Assembly (NCBI GenBank): GCA_026874595.1 | Contig: CM049314.1 | Location: 1,019,318-1,083,317 of the forward strand | Direction of reading: 5' to 3' | DNA: 64,000 nt | DNA from: Sipunculus nudus | Taxonomy: Eukaryota > Annelida > Sipuncula > Golfingiida > Sipunculidae | Shown here: one piece after another, positions 1 through 10,058 of the stretch | Position numbering within the stretch: position 1 is the first letter of the stretch | How the letters are laid out: the number at the start of each line of letters is the position of its first letter | Program-made: the position numbers and the translations under genes | The notes under the pieces: model-generated | Told to the model about the DNA's origin: nothing | The model's input: the letters and a program-made list of their open reading frames with translations, nothing else | Database searches by the model: none

Positions 1-313
1 CAAGCCTAGTGTGACACCATATCTGCAGGTAGTTATGAGTATGGCACTGTAAGCCTTATGTGACTCCGTACCTGCAGGTAGTTATGTATGGTACTGAAAG
101 CCTTGTTTTACACCGTACCTGCAGGTAGTTATGGGTATGGTACTTGAAGCCTTGTGTTACACCCTACCTGCAGGTAGTTATGGGTATAGTACCGTAGGCC
201 TTGTGTGACACCGTACCTGCAGGTAGTTATGAGTATGGTACTGTAAGCCTTGTGTGAAACCCTACCTGCAGGTAGTTATGAGTATGGTACTGTAAGTCTT
301 GTGTGACACCGTA

Positions 314-335
314 CCTGTAGGTACTGTACACCTAA
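314..335 (+). repeat. Type example of the 22-bp collapsed unit (S22)
   Basis: Here CCTGTAGGTACTGTACACC replaces a full unit: the stretch GTTATGTATG between the PstI core and GGTACTG is missing, shortening a 35-mer by 13 bp. The flanks of the gap are both GGTA-like (CAGGTA and TGGTAC), so slippage or exchange between these microhomologies is a simple origin. The core reads CCTGTAGG, so the PstI site is lost too. The same form recurs after a CACCGTA context, for example near 1,840, 3,203, 3,962, 4,885, 13,071, 44,763 and 44,883, and it travels with the larger duplications. Confidence 0.85.
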
Positions 336-878
336 CCTGCATGTAGTTATGAGTATGGTACTATAAGCCTTGTGTGACACCCTACCTGGAGGTACTTATG
401 AGTATGGTACTGTAAGCCTTGTGTGACACCGTACCTGCAGGTAGTTATGAGTATGGTACTGTAAGCCTTGTGTGACACACTACCTGCAAGTAGTTATGTA
501 TGGTACTGTACACGGTACCTGCAGGTAGTTATGCATAGTACTGTACACCGTAGATGCAGGCATTTATGTATGGTACTGTAAGCCTTGTGTGACACCCTAC
601 CTGCAGGTAGTTATGGGTATAGTACTGTAAGCCTTGTGTGACACTGTACCTGCAGGTAGTTATGAGTATGGTACTAAAAGCCTTGTGTGACACCGTACCT
701 GCAAATAGTTATGTATGGTACTCTACACCGTACCTGCAGGTAGTTATGCATGGTACTGTACACCGTACCTGCAGGTAGTTATGTATGGTAATGTAAGCCT
801 TGTGTGACACCCTACCTGCAGGTACTTATGAGTATGGTACTGTGAGCCTTGTGTGACACCCTACCTGCAGGTAGTTAT

Positions 879-1172
879 GAATATGGTACTGTGAGCTTTG
901 TGTGACACCGTACCTGCAGGTAGGTATGAGTATGGTACTGTAAGCCTTGTGTGACATCTTACCTGCAGGTAGTTATGAGTATGGTACTGTAAGACTTGTG
1001 TGACACCCTACCTGCAGGTAGTTATGAATATGGTACTGTGAGCTTTGTGTGACACCGTACCTGCAGGTAGGTATGAGTATGGTACTGTAAGCCTTGTGTG
1101 ACATCTTACCTGCAGGTAGTTATGAGTATGGTACTGTAAGCCTTGTGTGACACCCTACCTGCAGGTAGTTAT
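879..1172 (+). repeat. 147-bp trimer (3 x 49) repeated twice
   Basis: The variant front GAATATGG, followed by GTGAGCTTTG, starts at 879 and again at 1026, a period of 147 bp or three long units. The three units differ from one another (GAATATGG; GTAGGTATGAG; CATCTTACC) but match between rounds, so this is a small higher-order repeat. The same pair is present in the partner block near 10,803-11,097. Confidence 0.8.
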
Positions 1173-1201
1173 GAGTATGGTACTGTAAGGCTTGTGTGAC
1201 A

Positions 1202-1540
1202 CCCTATTTGCAGGTAGTTATGCATGGCACTGTACACCGTACCTGCAGGTAGTTATGTATGGTACTGTAAACCGTACGTGCAGGTAGTTATGAGTATGGT
1301 ACTGTAAGCCTTGTGTGACACCCTATTTGCAGGTAGTTATGAGTATGGTACTGTAAGGCTTGTGTGACACCCTATTTGCAGGTAGTTATGCATGGCACTG
1401 TACACCGTACCTGCAGGTAGTTATGTATGGTACTGTAAACCGTACGTGCAGGTAGTTATGAGTATGGTACTGTAAGCCTTGTGTGACACCCTATTTGCAG
1501 GTAGTTATGAGTATGGTACTGTAAGCCTTGTGTGACACCC
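1202..1540 (+). repeat. 168-bp tetramer (2 x 49 + 2 x 35) repeated twice
   Basis: The marks CACCCTATTTGCAGG, GCATGGCACTG and CCGTACGTGCAGG recur in the same order with a period of 168 bp, which equals two 49-mers plus two 35-mers. This shows that mixed long/short strings are copied as a block. The partner copy is near 11,126-11,465. Confidence 0.75.
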
Positions 1541-1556
1541 TACCTGCAGGTAGTTA

Positions 1557-1602
1557 TGCATGGCACTGTACACCATACCCACAGGAGAGGTAGTTATGTA
1601 TG
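1557..1602 (+). repeat. 40-bp odd unit with CCACAGGAGAGG in place of the PstI core
   Basis: At about 1,577-1,590 the usual CCTGCAGG core reads CCCACAGGAGAGG, which lengthens this short unit by 5 bp and removes the palindrome. I found it in only one other place, about 11,502-11,515, exactly 9,925 bp away. It is therefore a useful mark of the ~9.9-kb relationship and not a recurrent variant. Confidence 0.75.
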
Positions 1603-1990
1603 GTACTGTAAACCGTACCTGCAGGTAGTTATGAGTATGGTACTGTAAGCCTTGTGTGACACCCTACCTGCAGATAGTTATGAATTGCACTGTACACCGT
1701 ACCTGCAGGTAGTTATTTATGGTACTGTAAACCGTACCTGCAGGTAGTTATGAGTATGGTACTGCAAGCCTTGTGTGACACCATACCTGCAGGTAGTTAT
1801 GAGTATGGTCCAGTAAGCCTTGTTGGACACCGTACCTGTAGGTACTGTACACCGTACCTGCAGGTAGTTATGTATGGTACTGTACACTGTACCTGCAGGT
1901 AGTTATGGGTATGTTACTGTAAGCCTTTTGTGACACCCTACCTGCAGGTAGTTATGCATGGTACTCTACACCGTACCTGCAGGTAGTTAT

Positions 1991-2654
1991 GAGTATGGTA
2001 CTATAAGCCTTTTGTGACACCTTACCTGCAGTTAGTTATGAGTATGGTACTGTTAGCCTTGTGTGACAACCTACCTGCAGGTAGTTATGAGTATGGAACT
2101 GTAAGCCTTGTGTGACACCCTACCTATAGGTAGTTATGAGTATGGTACTGTAAGCCTTGTATGACACCCTACCTGCAGGTAGTTATGCATGGTACTGTAC
2201 ACCGTATCTGCAGGTAGTTATGCATGGTACAGTACGTCATACCTGCAGGTAGTTATGCATGGTACTGTACAACTTACCTGCAGGTTATTATGAGTATGGT
2301 ATTGTAAGCCTTGTGTGACACCCTACCTGCAGGTAGTTATGAGTATGGTACTGTAAGCCTTGTGTGACACCGTATCTGCAGGTGGTTATATATGGTACTG
2401 TACACCGTACCTGCAGCTAGTTTTGGGTATGGTACTGTAAGCCTTGTGTGACACCCTACCTGCAGGTAGTTATGAGTATGGAACTGTAAGCCTTGTGTGA
2501 CACCGTACTTGCAGGTAGTTATGAGTATGGTACTGTAAGCCTTGTGTGACACCCTACCTGCAGGTAGTTATGAGTATGGTACTGTAAGCCTTGTGTGACA
2601 CTGTACTTGCAGGTAGTTATAAGTATGGTACTGTAAGCCTTGTGTGACACCCTA
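1991..2654 (+). repeat. HOR junction-type block (partners before and after 30,170, 43,948, 58,014)
   Basis: The order of rare variants matches the stretches around 29,820-30,490, 43,600-44,270 and 57,640-58,330: CTGTTAGCC, CTACCTATAGG, GTACAACTTACC, GGTTATTATGAG and CAGCTAGTTTTGGG. From 2,337 the offset to the first HOR start (30,170) is 27,833 bp. So the left end of the window carries an earlier or parallel copy of the segment that opens each 13.8-kb HOR. Confidence 0.75.
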
Positions 2655-4434
2655 CCTGCAGGTAGTTATTTTTGGTACTGTACACCGTTCCTGCAGGTTG
2701 TTATGGGTATGGAACTGTAAGCCTTGTGTGACACCCTATTTGCAGGAAGTTATGAGTATGGTACTGTAGGCCTTGGGTGTAACCGTACCTGCAGGTAGTT
2801 TTGCATGGCACTGTACACCGTACCTGCAGGTACTTATGTATGGTACTGAAAAACTGTACCTGCCGGTAGTTATGAGTATGGTACTGCAAGCCTTGTGTGA
2901 CACCATATCTGCAGGTAGTTATGAGTATGGCACTGTAAGCCTTGTGTGACACCGTACCTGCAGGTAGTTATGTATGGTACTGAAAGCCTTGTTTTACACC
3001 GTACATGCAGGTAGTTATGGGTATGGTACTTGAAGCCTTGTGTTACACCCTACCTGCAGGTAGTTATGGGAATAGTACAGTAGGCCTTGTGTGACACCGT
3101 ACCTGCAGGTAGTTATGAGTATGGTACTGTAAGCCTTGCGTGAAACCCTACCTGCAGGTAGTTATGAGTATGGTACTGTAAGTCTTAGGTGACACCGTAC
3201 CTGTAGGTACTGTACACCTAACCTGCATGTAGTTATGAGTATGGTACTATAAGCCTTGTGTGACACCCTACCTGCAGGTAGTTATGAGTATCGTACTGTA
3301 AGCCTTGTGTGACACCGTACCTGCAGGTAGTTATGAGTATGATACTGTAAGCCTTGTGTGACACACTACCTGCAAGTAGTTATGTATGGTACTGTACACC
3401 GTACCTGCAGGTAGTTATGCATGGTACTGTACACCGTAGATGCAGGCATTTATGTATGGTACTGTAAGCCTTGTGTGACACCCTAGCTGCAGGTAGTTAA
3501 TAGTATGGTACTATGAGCCTTGTTTGACACCCTACCTGCATGTAGTTATGGGTATAGTACTGTAAGCCTTGTGTGACACTGTACCTGCAGGTAGTTATGA
3601 GTATGGTACTGTAAGCCTTGTGTGACACCGTACCTGCAGGTAGTTTTTCATGGTACTGTACACTGTACCTGTAGGTAGTTATGTATGGTACTGTACACCG
3701 TACCTGCAGGTAGTTATGTATGGTACTCTACACCGTACCTGCAGGTAGTTATGCATGGTACTGTACACAGTACCTGCAGGTAGTTATGTATGGTAATGTA
3801 AGTCTTGTGTGACACCCTACCTGCAGGTAGTTATGAGTATGGTACTGTGAGCCTTGTATGACACCGTACCTGCAGGTAGTTATGTATGGTAATGTAAGCC
3901 TTGTGTGAGACCCTACCTGCAGGTAGTTATGTATGGTACTGTAAGCCTTGTGTGACACCGTACCTATAGGTACTGTACACCGTACCTGCAGGTAGTTATG
4001 AGTATGGTACTATAAGCCTTGTGTGACACCCTACCTGCAGGTAGTTATGGGTATGGTACTGTAAGCCTTGTGTGACACCCTATCTGCAGGTAGTTATGAG
4101 TATGGTATTGTAAGCCTTGTGTGACACCCTACCTGCTGGTAGTTATGTATGGTACTTTACACCGTACCTGGAGGTTGTTATGCATGGTACTGTACATCGT
4201 ACCTGCAGGTAGTTATAAGTATGGTACTGTAAGCCTTGTGTGACACCTTCCCTGCAGGTAGTTATGAGTATGGTACGGTAAACCTTGTGTGACACCATAC
4301 TTGCGTGTAGTTTTGAGTATGGTACTGTAAGCCTTGTGTGACACCGTACCAGTAGGTACTGTACACCGTACCTGCAGGTAGTTATGAGTATGGTACTGCA
4401 AGCCTTGTGTGACACCATACCTGCAGGTAGTTAT

Positions 4435-4469
4435 GTATGGTACTGTACACCGTACCTGCAGGTAGTTAT
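4435..4469 (+). repeat. Type example of the 35-bp short unit (S35)
   Basis: The unit consists of block A plus block C, without the leading GA and without 12-bp block B. The following unit (4470-4504) is the common variant starting GCATGG, which creates ATGCAT at the unit boundary. S35 normally has G before TACC (CACCGTACC), giving one CpG per unit, unlike the long unit. Runs of up to six or more S35 occur, for example at 16,433-16,642 and 29,404-29,823. The unit is rich in dyad symmetry: GTACTGTAC, TGTACA, GGTAC...GTACC and TACCTGCAGGTA. Confidence 0.95.
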
Positions 4470-4588
4470 GCATGGTACTGTACACCGTACCTGCAGGTAG
4501 TTATGTATGGTACTGTACACCGTACCTGCAATTAGTTATGAATATTGTACTGTAAGCCTTGTGTGACACCTTACCTGCAGGTAGTTAT

Positions 4589-4637
4589 GAGTATGGTACT
4601 GTAAGCCTTGTGTGACACCCTACCTGCAGGTAGTTAT
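4589..4637 (+). repeat. Type example of the 49-bp long unit (L49)
   Basis: This copy matches the majority form at every position I compared, and the next copy (4638-4686) is identical to it. Order: GA, block A of 13 bp, block B AGCCTTGTGTGA of 12 bp, block C of 22 bp. Base count is A11 C10 G13 T15. The consensus contains no CpG. The most variable position is the base before TACC in block C (CACC-N-TACC, here C). Common sub-variants carry GGGTATAG, GAATATGG or TTTGAGTATGG at the front, or TTTGCAGG for CCTGCAGG. L49 runs in groups of one to several before switching to 35-mers. Confidence 0.95.
4620..4633. other. Perfect 14-bp palindrome CTACCTGCAGGTAG (type example)
   Basis: The sequence equals its own reverse complement and can be read as two CAGGTAG heptamers placed back to back. 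It is present in L49 units with C before TACC. In units with G, T or A there, the palindrome is 12 bp (TACCTGCAGGTA) and only the right-hand CAGGTAG stays intact. It contains PstI (CTGCAG) and SbfI (CCTGCAGG) sites. Because it recurs in most units, centres are 35 or 49 bp apart for tens of kilobases. Confidence 0.9.
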
Positions 4638-5113
4638 GAGTATGGTACTGTAAGCCTTGTGTGACACCCTACCTGCAGGTAGTTATGAGTATGGTCCAGT
4701 AAGCCTTGTTTGACACCGTACCTTCAGGTAGTTATGAATTGCACTGTACACCGTACCTGCAGATAGTTATGCATGGTACTGTAAACCGTACCTGCAGGTA
4801 GTTATGAGTATGGTACTGCAAGCCTTGTGTGACACCATACCTGCAGGTAGTTATGAGTATGGTCCAGTAAGCCTTGTTTGACACCGTACCTGTAGGTACT
4901 GTACACCGTACCTGCAGGTAGTTATGCATGGTACTGTAAACCGTACCTGCAGGTAGTTATGAGTATGGTACTGTAAGCCTTGTGTGACACCCTACCTGCA
5001 GGTAGTTATGAATTGCACTGTACACCGTACCTGCAGATAGTTATTTATGGTACTGTAAACCGTACCTGCAGGTAGTTATGAGTATGGTACTGCAAGCCTT
5101 GTGTGACACCATA

Positions 5114-7572
5114 CCTGCAGGTAGTTATTTTTGGTACTGTACACCGTTCCTGCAGGTTGTTATGGGTATGGAACTGTAAGCCTTGTGTGACACCCTATTT
5201 GCAGGAAGTTATGAGTATGGTACTGTAGGCCTTGGGTGTAACCGTACCTGCAGGTAGTTTTGCATGGCACTGTACACCGTACCTGCAGGTACTTATGTAT
5301 GGTACTGAAAAACTGTACCTGCCGGTAGTTATGAGTATGGTACTGCAAGCCTTGTGTGACACCATATCTGCAGGTAGTTATGAGTATGGCACTGTAAGCC
5401 TTGTGTGACACCGTACCTGCAGGTAGTTATGTATGGTACTGAAAGCCTTGTTTTACACCGTACATGCAGGTAGTTATGGGTATGGTACTTGAAGCCTTGT
5501 GTTACACCCTACCTGCAGGTAGTTATGGGAATAGTACAGTAGGCCTTGTGTGACACCGTACCTGCAGGTAGTTATGAGTATGGTACTGTAAGCCTTGTGT
5601 GAAACCCTACCTGCAGGTAGTTATGAGTATGGTACTGTAAGTCTTAGGTGACACCGTACCTGTAGGTACTGTACACCTAACCTGCATGTAGTTATGAGTA
5701 TGGTACTATAAGCCTTGTGTGACACCCTACCTGCAGGTAGTTATGAGTATCGTACTGTAAGCCTTGTGTGACACCGTACCTGCAGGTAGTTATGAGTATG
5801 ATACTGTAAGCCTTGTGTGACACACTACCTGCAAGTAGTTATGTATGGTACTGTACACCGTACCTGCAGGTAGTTATGCATGGTACTGTACACCGTAGAT
5901 GCAGGCATTTATGTATGGTACTGTAAGCCTTGTGTGACACCCTAGCTGCAGGTAGTTAATAGTATGGTACTATGAGCCTTGTTTGACACCCTACCTGCAT
6001 GTAGTTATGGGTATAGTACTGTAAGCCTTGTGTGACACTGTACCTGCAGGTAGTTATGAGTATGGTACTGTAAGCCTTGTGTGACACCGTACCTGCAGGT
6101 AGTTTTTCATGGTACTGTACACTGTACCTGTAGGTAGTTATGTATGGTACTGTACACCGTACCTGCAGGTAGTTATGTATGGTACTCTACACCGTACCTG
6201 CAGGTAGTTATGCATGGTACTGTACACAGTACCTGCAGGTAGTTATGTATGGTAATGTAAGTCTTGTGTGACACCCTACCTGCAGGTAGTTATGAGTATG
6301 GTACTGTGAGCCTTGTATGACACCGTACCTGCAGGTAGTTATGTATGGTAATGTAAGCCTTGTGTGAGACCCTACCTGCAGGTAGTTATGTATGGTACTG
6401 TAAGCCTTGTGTGACACCGTACCTATAGGTACTGTACACCGTACCTGCAGGTAGTTATGAGTATGGTACTATAAGCCTTGTGTGACACCCTACCTGCAGG
6501 TAGTTATGGGTATGGTACTGTAAGCCTTGTGTGACACCCTATCTGCAGGTAGTTATGAGTATGGTATTGTAAGCCTTGTGTGACACCCTACCTGCTGGTA
6601 GTTATGTATGGTACTTTACACCGTACCTGGAGGTTGTTATGCATGGTACTGTACATCGTACCTGCAGGTAGTTATAAGTATGGTACTGTAAGCCTTGTGT
6701 GACACCTTCCCTGCAGGTAGTTATGAGTATGGTACGGTAAACCTTGTGTGACACCATACTTGCGTGTAGTTTTGAGTATGGTACTGTAAGCCTTGTGTGA
6801 CACCGTACCAGTAGGTACTGTACACCGTACCTGCAGGTAGTTATGAGTATGGTACTGCAAGCCTTGTGTGACACCATACCTGCAGGTAGTTATGTATGGT
6901 ACTGTACACCGTACCTGCAGGTAGTTATGCATGGTACTGTACACCGTACCTGCAGGTAGTTATGTATGGTACTGTACACCGTACCTGCAATTAGTTATGA
7001 ATATTGTACTGTAAGCCTTGTGTGACACCTTACCTGCAGGTAGTTATGAGTATGGTACTGTAAGCCTTGTGTGACACCCTACCTGCAGGTAGTTATGAGT
7101 ATGGTACTGTAAGCCTTGTGTGACACCCTACCTGCAGGTAGTTATGAGTATGGTCCAGTAAGCCTTGTTTGACACCGTACCTTCAGGTAGTTATGAATTG
7201 CACTGTACACCGTACCTGCAGATAGTTATTTATGGTACTGTAAACCGTACCTGCAGGTAGTTATGAGTATGGTACTGCAAGCCTTGTGTGACACCATACC
7301 TGCAGGTAGTTATGAGTATGGTCCAGTAAGCCTTGTTTGACACCGTACCTGTAGGTACTGTACACCGTACCTGCAGGTAGTTATGCATGGTACTGTAAAC
7401 CGTACCTGCAGGTAGTTATGAGTATGGTACTGTAAGCCTTGTGTGACACCCTACCTGCAGGTAGTTATGAATTGCACTGTACACCGTACCTGCAGATAGT
7501 TATTTATGGTACTGTAAACCGTACCTGCAGGTAGTTATGAGTATGGTACTGCAAGCCTTGTGTGACACCATA
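5114..7572 (+). repeat. 2,459-bp tandem duplication, copy 2
   Basis: This block directly follows copy 1. At the junction, near 5,110-5,125, a unit ending CACCATACC passes into the GTTATTTTTGG unit, whereas upstream of copy 1 the same unit is preceded by CACCCTACC. The right end is where GAGTATGGTCCAG (about 7,587) follows, a unit not found at the end of copy 1. Confidence 0.85.
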
Positions 7573-8099
7573 CCTGCAGGTAGTTATGAGTATGGTCCAG
7601 TAAGCCTTGTTTGACACCGTACCTGTAGGTACTGTACACCGTACCTGCAGGTAGTTATGTATGGTACTGTACACTGTACCTGCAGGTAGTTATGGGTATG
7701 TTACTGTAAGCCTTTTGTGACACCCTACCTGCAGGTAGTTATGAGTATGGTACTGTAAGCCTTGTGTGACACCCTACCTGCAGGTAGTTATGCATGGTAC
7801 TGTACACCGTACCTGCAGGTAGTTATGTATGGTACTGTACACAGTACCTTTAGGTAGTTATGCATGGTACTGTACACCGTCCCTGCAGGTAGTTATGTAT
7901 GGTACTGTACACCGAACCTGCAGGTAGTTATGCATGGTACTGTACACCGTACCTGCCGGTAGTTATGTATGTTACTGTACACCGTACCTGCAATTAGTTA
8001 TGAGTATGGTACTATAAGCCTTTTGTGACACCTTACCTGCAGGAAGTTATGAGTATGGTACTGTAAGCCTTGTGTGACACCCTACCTGCAGGTAGTTAT
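7573..8099 (+). repeat. Mixed unit block, related to 19,460-20,100
   Basis: The block holds the GGTCCAG long-unit variant, a 22-bp collapsed unit, then a run of short units with the marks CAGTACCTTTAGG, CCGTCCCTGC, CCGAACC and CTGCCGG, then CCTGCAATTAG and a TATAAGCCTTTTGTG unit. The same ordered series occurs near 19,460-20,000, 26,550-27,090, 40,320-40,860 and 54,170-54,720. No gene is visible. Confidence 0.7.
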
Positions 8100-9079
8100 G
8101 AGTATGGTACTGTAAGCCTTGTTTGACACCCTACCTGCAGGAAGTTATGAGTATGGTACTGTAAGCCTTGTATGACACCCTACCTGCAGGTAGTTATGCA
8201 TGGTACTGTACACCGTATCTGCAGGTAGTTATGCATGGTACAGTACACCATACCTGCAGGTAGTTATGCATGGTACTGTACAACTTACCTGCAGGTTATT
8301 ATGAGTATGGTACTGTAAGCCTTGTGTGACACCCTACCTGCAGGTAGTTATGAGTATGGTACTGTAAGCCTTGTGTGACACCGTATCTGCAGGTAGTTAT
8401 ACATGGTACTGTACACCGTACCTGCAGCTAGTTTTGGGTATGGTACTGTAAGCCTTGTGTGACACCCTACCTGCAGGTAGTTATGAGTATGGTACTGTAA
8501 GCCTTGTGTGACACCGTACTTGCAGGTAGTTATGAGTATGGTACTGTAAGCCTTGTGTGACACCCTACCTGCAGGTAGTTATGAGTATGGTACTGTAAGC
8601 CTTGTGTGACACTGTACTTGCAGGTAGTTATAAGTATGGTACTGTAAGCCTTGTGTGACACCCTACCTGCAGGTAGTCATTTATGGTACTGTACACCGTT
8701 CCTGCTGGTTGTTATGGGTATGGAACTGTAAGCCTTGTGTGACACCCTATTTGCAGGTAGTTATGAGTATGGTACTGTAGGCCTTGGGTGAAACCGTACC
8801 TGCAGGTAGTTTTGCATGGCACTGTACACCGTACCTGCAGGTAGTTATGTATGGTACTGAAAAACTGTACCTGCCGGTAGTTATGAGTATGGTACTGCAA
8901 GCCTAGTGTGACACCATATCTGCAGGTAGTTATGAGTATGGCACTGTAAGCCTTATGTGACTCCGTACCTGCAGGTAGTTATGTATGGTACTGAAAGCCT
9001 TGTTTTACACCGTACCTGCAGGTAGTTATGGGTATGGTACTTGAAGCCTTGTGTTACACCCTACCTGCAGGTAGTTATG
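8100..9079 (+). repeat. 979-bp tandem duplication, copy 1
   Basis: The landmark CAAGCCTAGTG lies at 8,898 here and at 9,877 in copy 2, an offset of 979 bp. The offset also holds for the ACATGGTACTG unit, CAGCTAGTTTTGGG and the GTAGTCATTTATGG unit. Minor differences include GCAGGAAG against GCAGGTAG near the left edge. The block corresponds to the HOR-opening segment around 30,000-30,900 but with its own substitutions (ACATGG instead of ATATGG). Confidence 0.82.
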
Positions 9080-10058
9080 AGTATGGTACTGTAAGCCTTG
9101 ATTGACACCCTACCTGCAGGTAGTTATGAGTATGGTACTGTAAGCCTTGTATGACATCCTACCTGCAGGTAGTTATGCATGGTACTGTACACCGTATCTG
9201 CAGGTAGTTATGCATGGTACAGTACACCATACCTGCAGGTAGTTATGCATGGTACTGTACAACTTACCTGCAGGTTATTATGAGTATGGTACTGTAAGCC
9301 TTGTGTGACACCCTACCTGCAGGTAGTTATGAGTATGGTACTGTAAACCTTGTGTGACACCGTATCTGCAGGTAGTTATACATGGTACTGTACACCGTAC
9401 CTGCAGCTAGTTTTGGGTATGGTACTGTAAGCCTTGTGTGACACCCTACCTGCAGGTAGTTATGAGTATGGTACTGTAAGCCTTGTGTGACACCGTACTT
9501 GCAGGTAGTTATGAGTATGGTACTGTAAGCCTTGTGTGACACCCTACCTGCAGGTAGTTATGAGTATGGTACTGTAAGCCTTGTGTGACACTGTACTTGC
9601 AGGTAGTTATAAGTATGGTACTGTAAGCCTTGTGTGACACCCTACCTGCAGGTAGTCATTTATGGTACTGTACACCGTTCCTGCTGGTTGTTATGGGTAT
9701 GGAACTGTAAGCCTTGTGTGACACCCTATTTGCAGGTAGTTATGAGTATGGTACTGTAGGCCTTGGGTGAAACCGTACCTGCAGGTAGTTTTGCATGGCA
9801 CTGTACACCGTACCTGCAGGTAGTTATGTATGGTACTGAAAAACTGTACCTGCCGGTAGTTATGAGTATGGTACTGCAAGCCTAGTGTGACACCATATCT
9901 GCAGGTAGTTATGAGTATGGCACTGTAAGCCTTATGTGACTCCGTACCTGCAGGTAGTTATGTATGGTACTGAAAGCCTTGTTTTACACCGTACCTGCAG
10001 GTAGTTATGGGTATGGTACTTGAAGCCTTGTGTTACACCCTACCTGCAGGTAGTTATG
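9080..10058 (+). repeat. 979-bp tandem duplication, copy 2
   Basis: At about 9,080 the sequence jumps from the end of copy 1 back to the start of the motif (GAGTATGG...GCCTTGATTG, matching GCCTTGTTTG at 8,100). The copy ends at about 10,058, where GGGTATAGTACCG follows. From 9,877 it merges into the block shared with the left end of the window, so this duplication is younger than, or nested in, the 9.9-kb relationship. Confidence 0.82.

Larger units (their letters stand above)
1..1990 (+). repeat. Left copy of a dispersed ~2-kb duplication (partner 9,877-11,915)
   Basis: The block begins with the variant CAAGCCTAGTG and matches the sequence from 9,877 at offset 9,876 up to about 600. After that the offset is 9,925, because one 49-bp unit (the GAGTATGG unit near 10,485-10,533) is missing here. 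The two copies share rare marks: GTAGATGCAGGCATTTATG, two rounds of a 147-bp trimer, two rounds of a 168-bp tetramer, and a 40-bp unit with CCACAGGAGAGG. Similarity ends at 1,990/11,915, where one copy goes on with GAGTATGG and the other with GGGTATAG. The left limit is outside the window. Confidence 0.85.
2655..5113 (+). repeat. 2,459-bp tandem duplication, copy 1
   Basis: Copy 1 starts at about the unit with GTTATTTTTGG (2,665), whose twin is at 5,124. All landmarks I checked keep an offset of 2,459 bp: GTTATTTTTGG, TGCCGGTAG, GTTAATAGTATGG and the CACAGTACC series. I saw only a few single-base differences, for example GCCTTGCGTG here against GCCTTGTGTG in copy 2, and GCATGG against TTTATGG near 4,768/7,227. 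The first part resembles the HOR segment after 30,534. Near-identity implies a recent duplication. Confidence 0.85.

Noticed and set aside
2701-2952. Short minus-strand open frames of 62-91 codons (also at 4143, 5160, 8348, 15281, 20983, 30534, 44312, 58378 and others) with a recurring peptide pattern
   Set aside because: They are the repeat read in rotating frames: three 49-bp units give 147 bp, hence a 49-residue pattern. They overlap one another in different frames, end wherever the unit phase brings a stop, shift with every 35/49 change, and show no start context or codon-level constraint.
4589-4637. CAG|GTAGT as splice donor and TTTGCAG|G variants as splice acceptor
   Set aside because: The resemblance is real but occurs in almost every unit, with no exon-like sequence or polypyrimidine tract. 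It is a by-product of the CTGCAGGTAG core.
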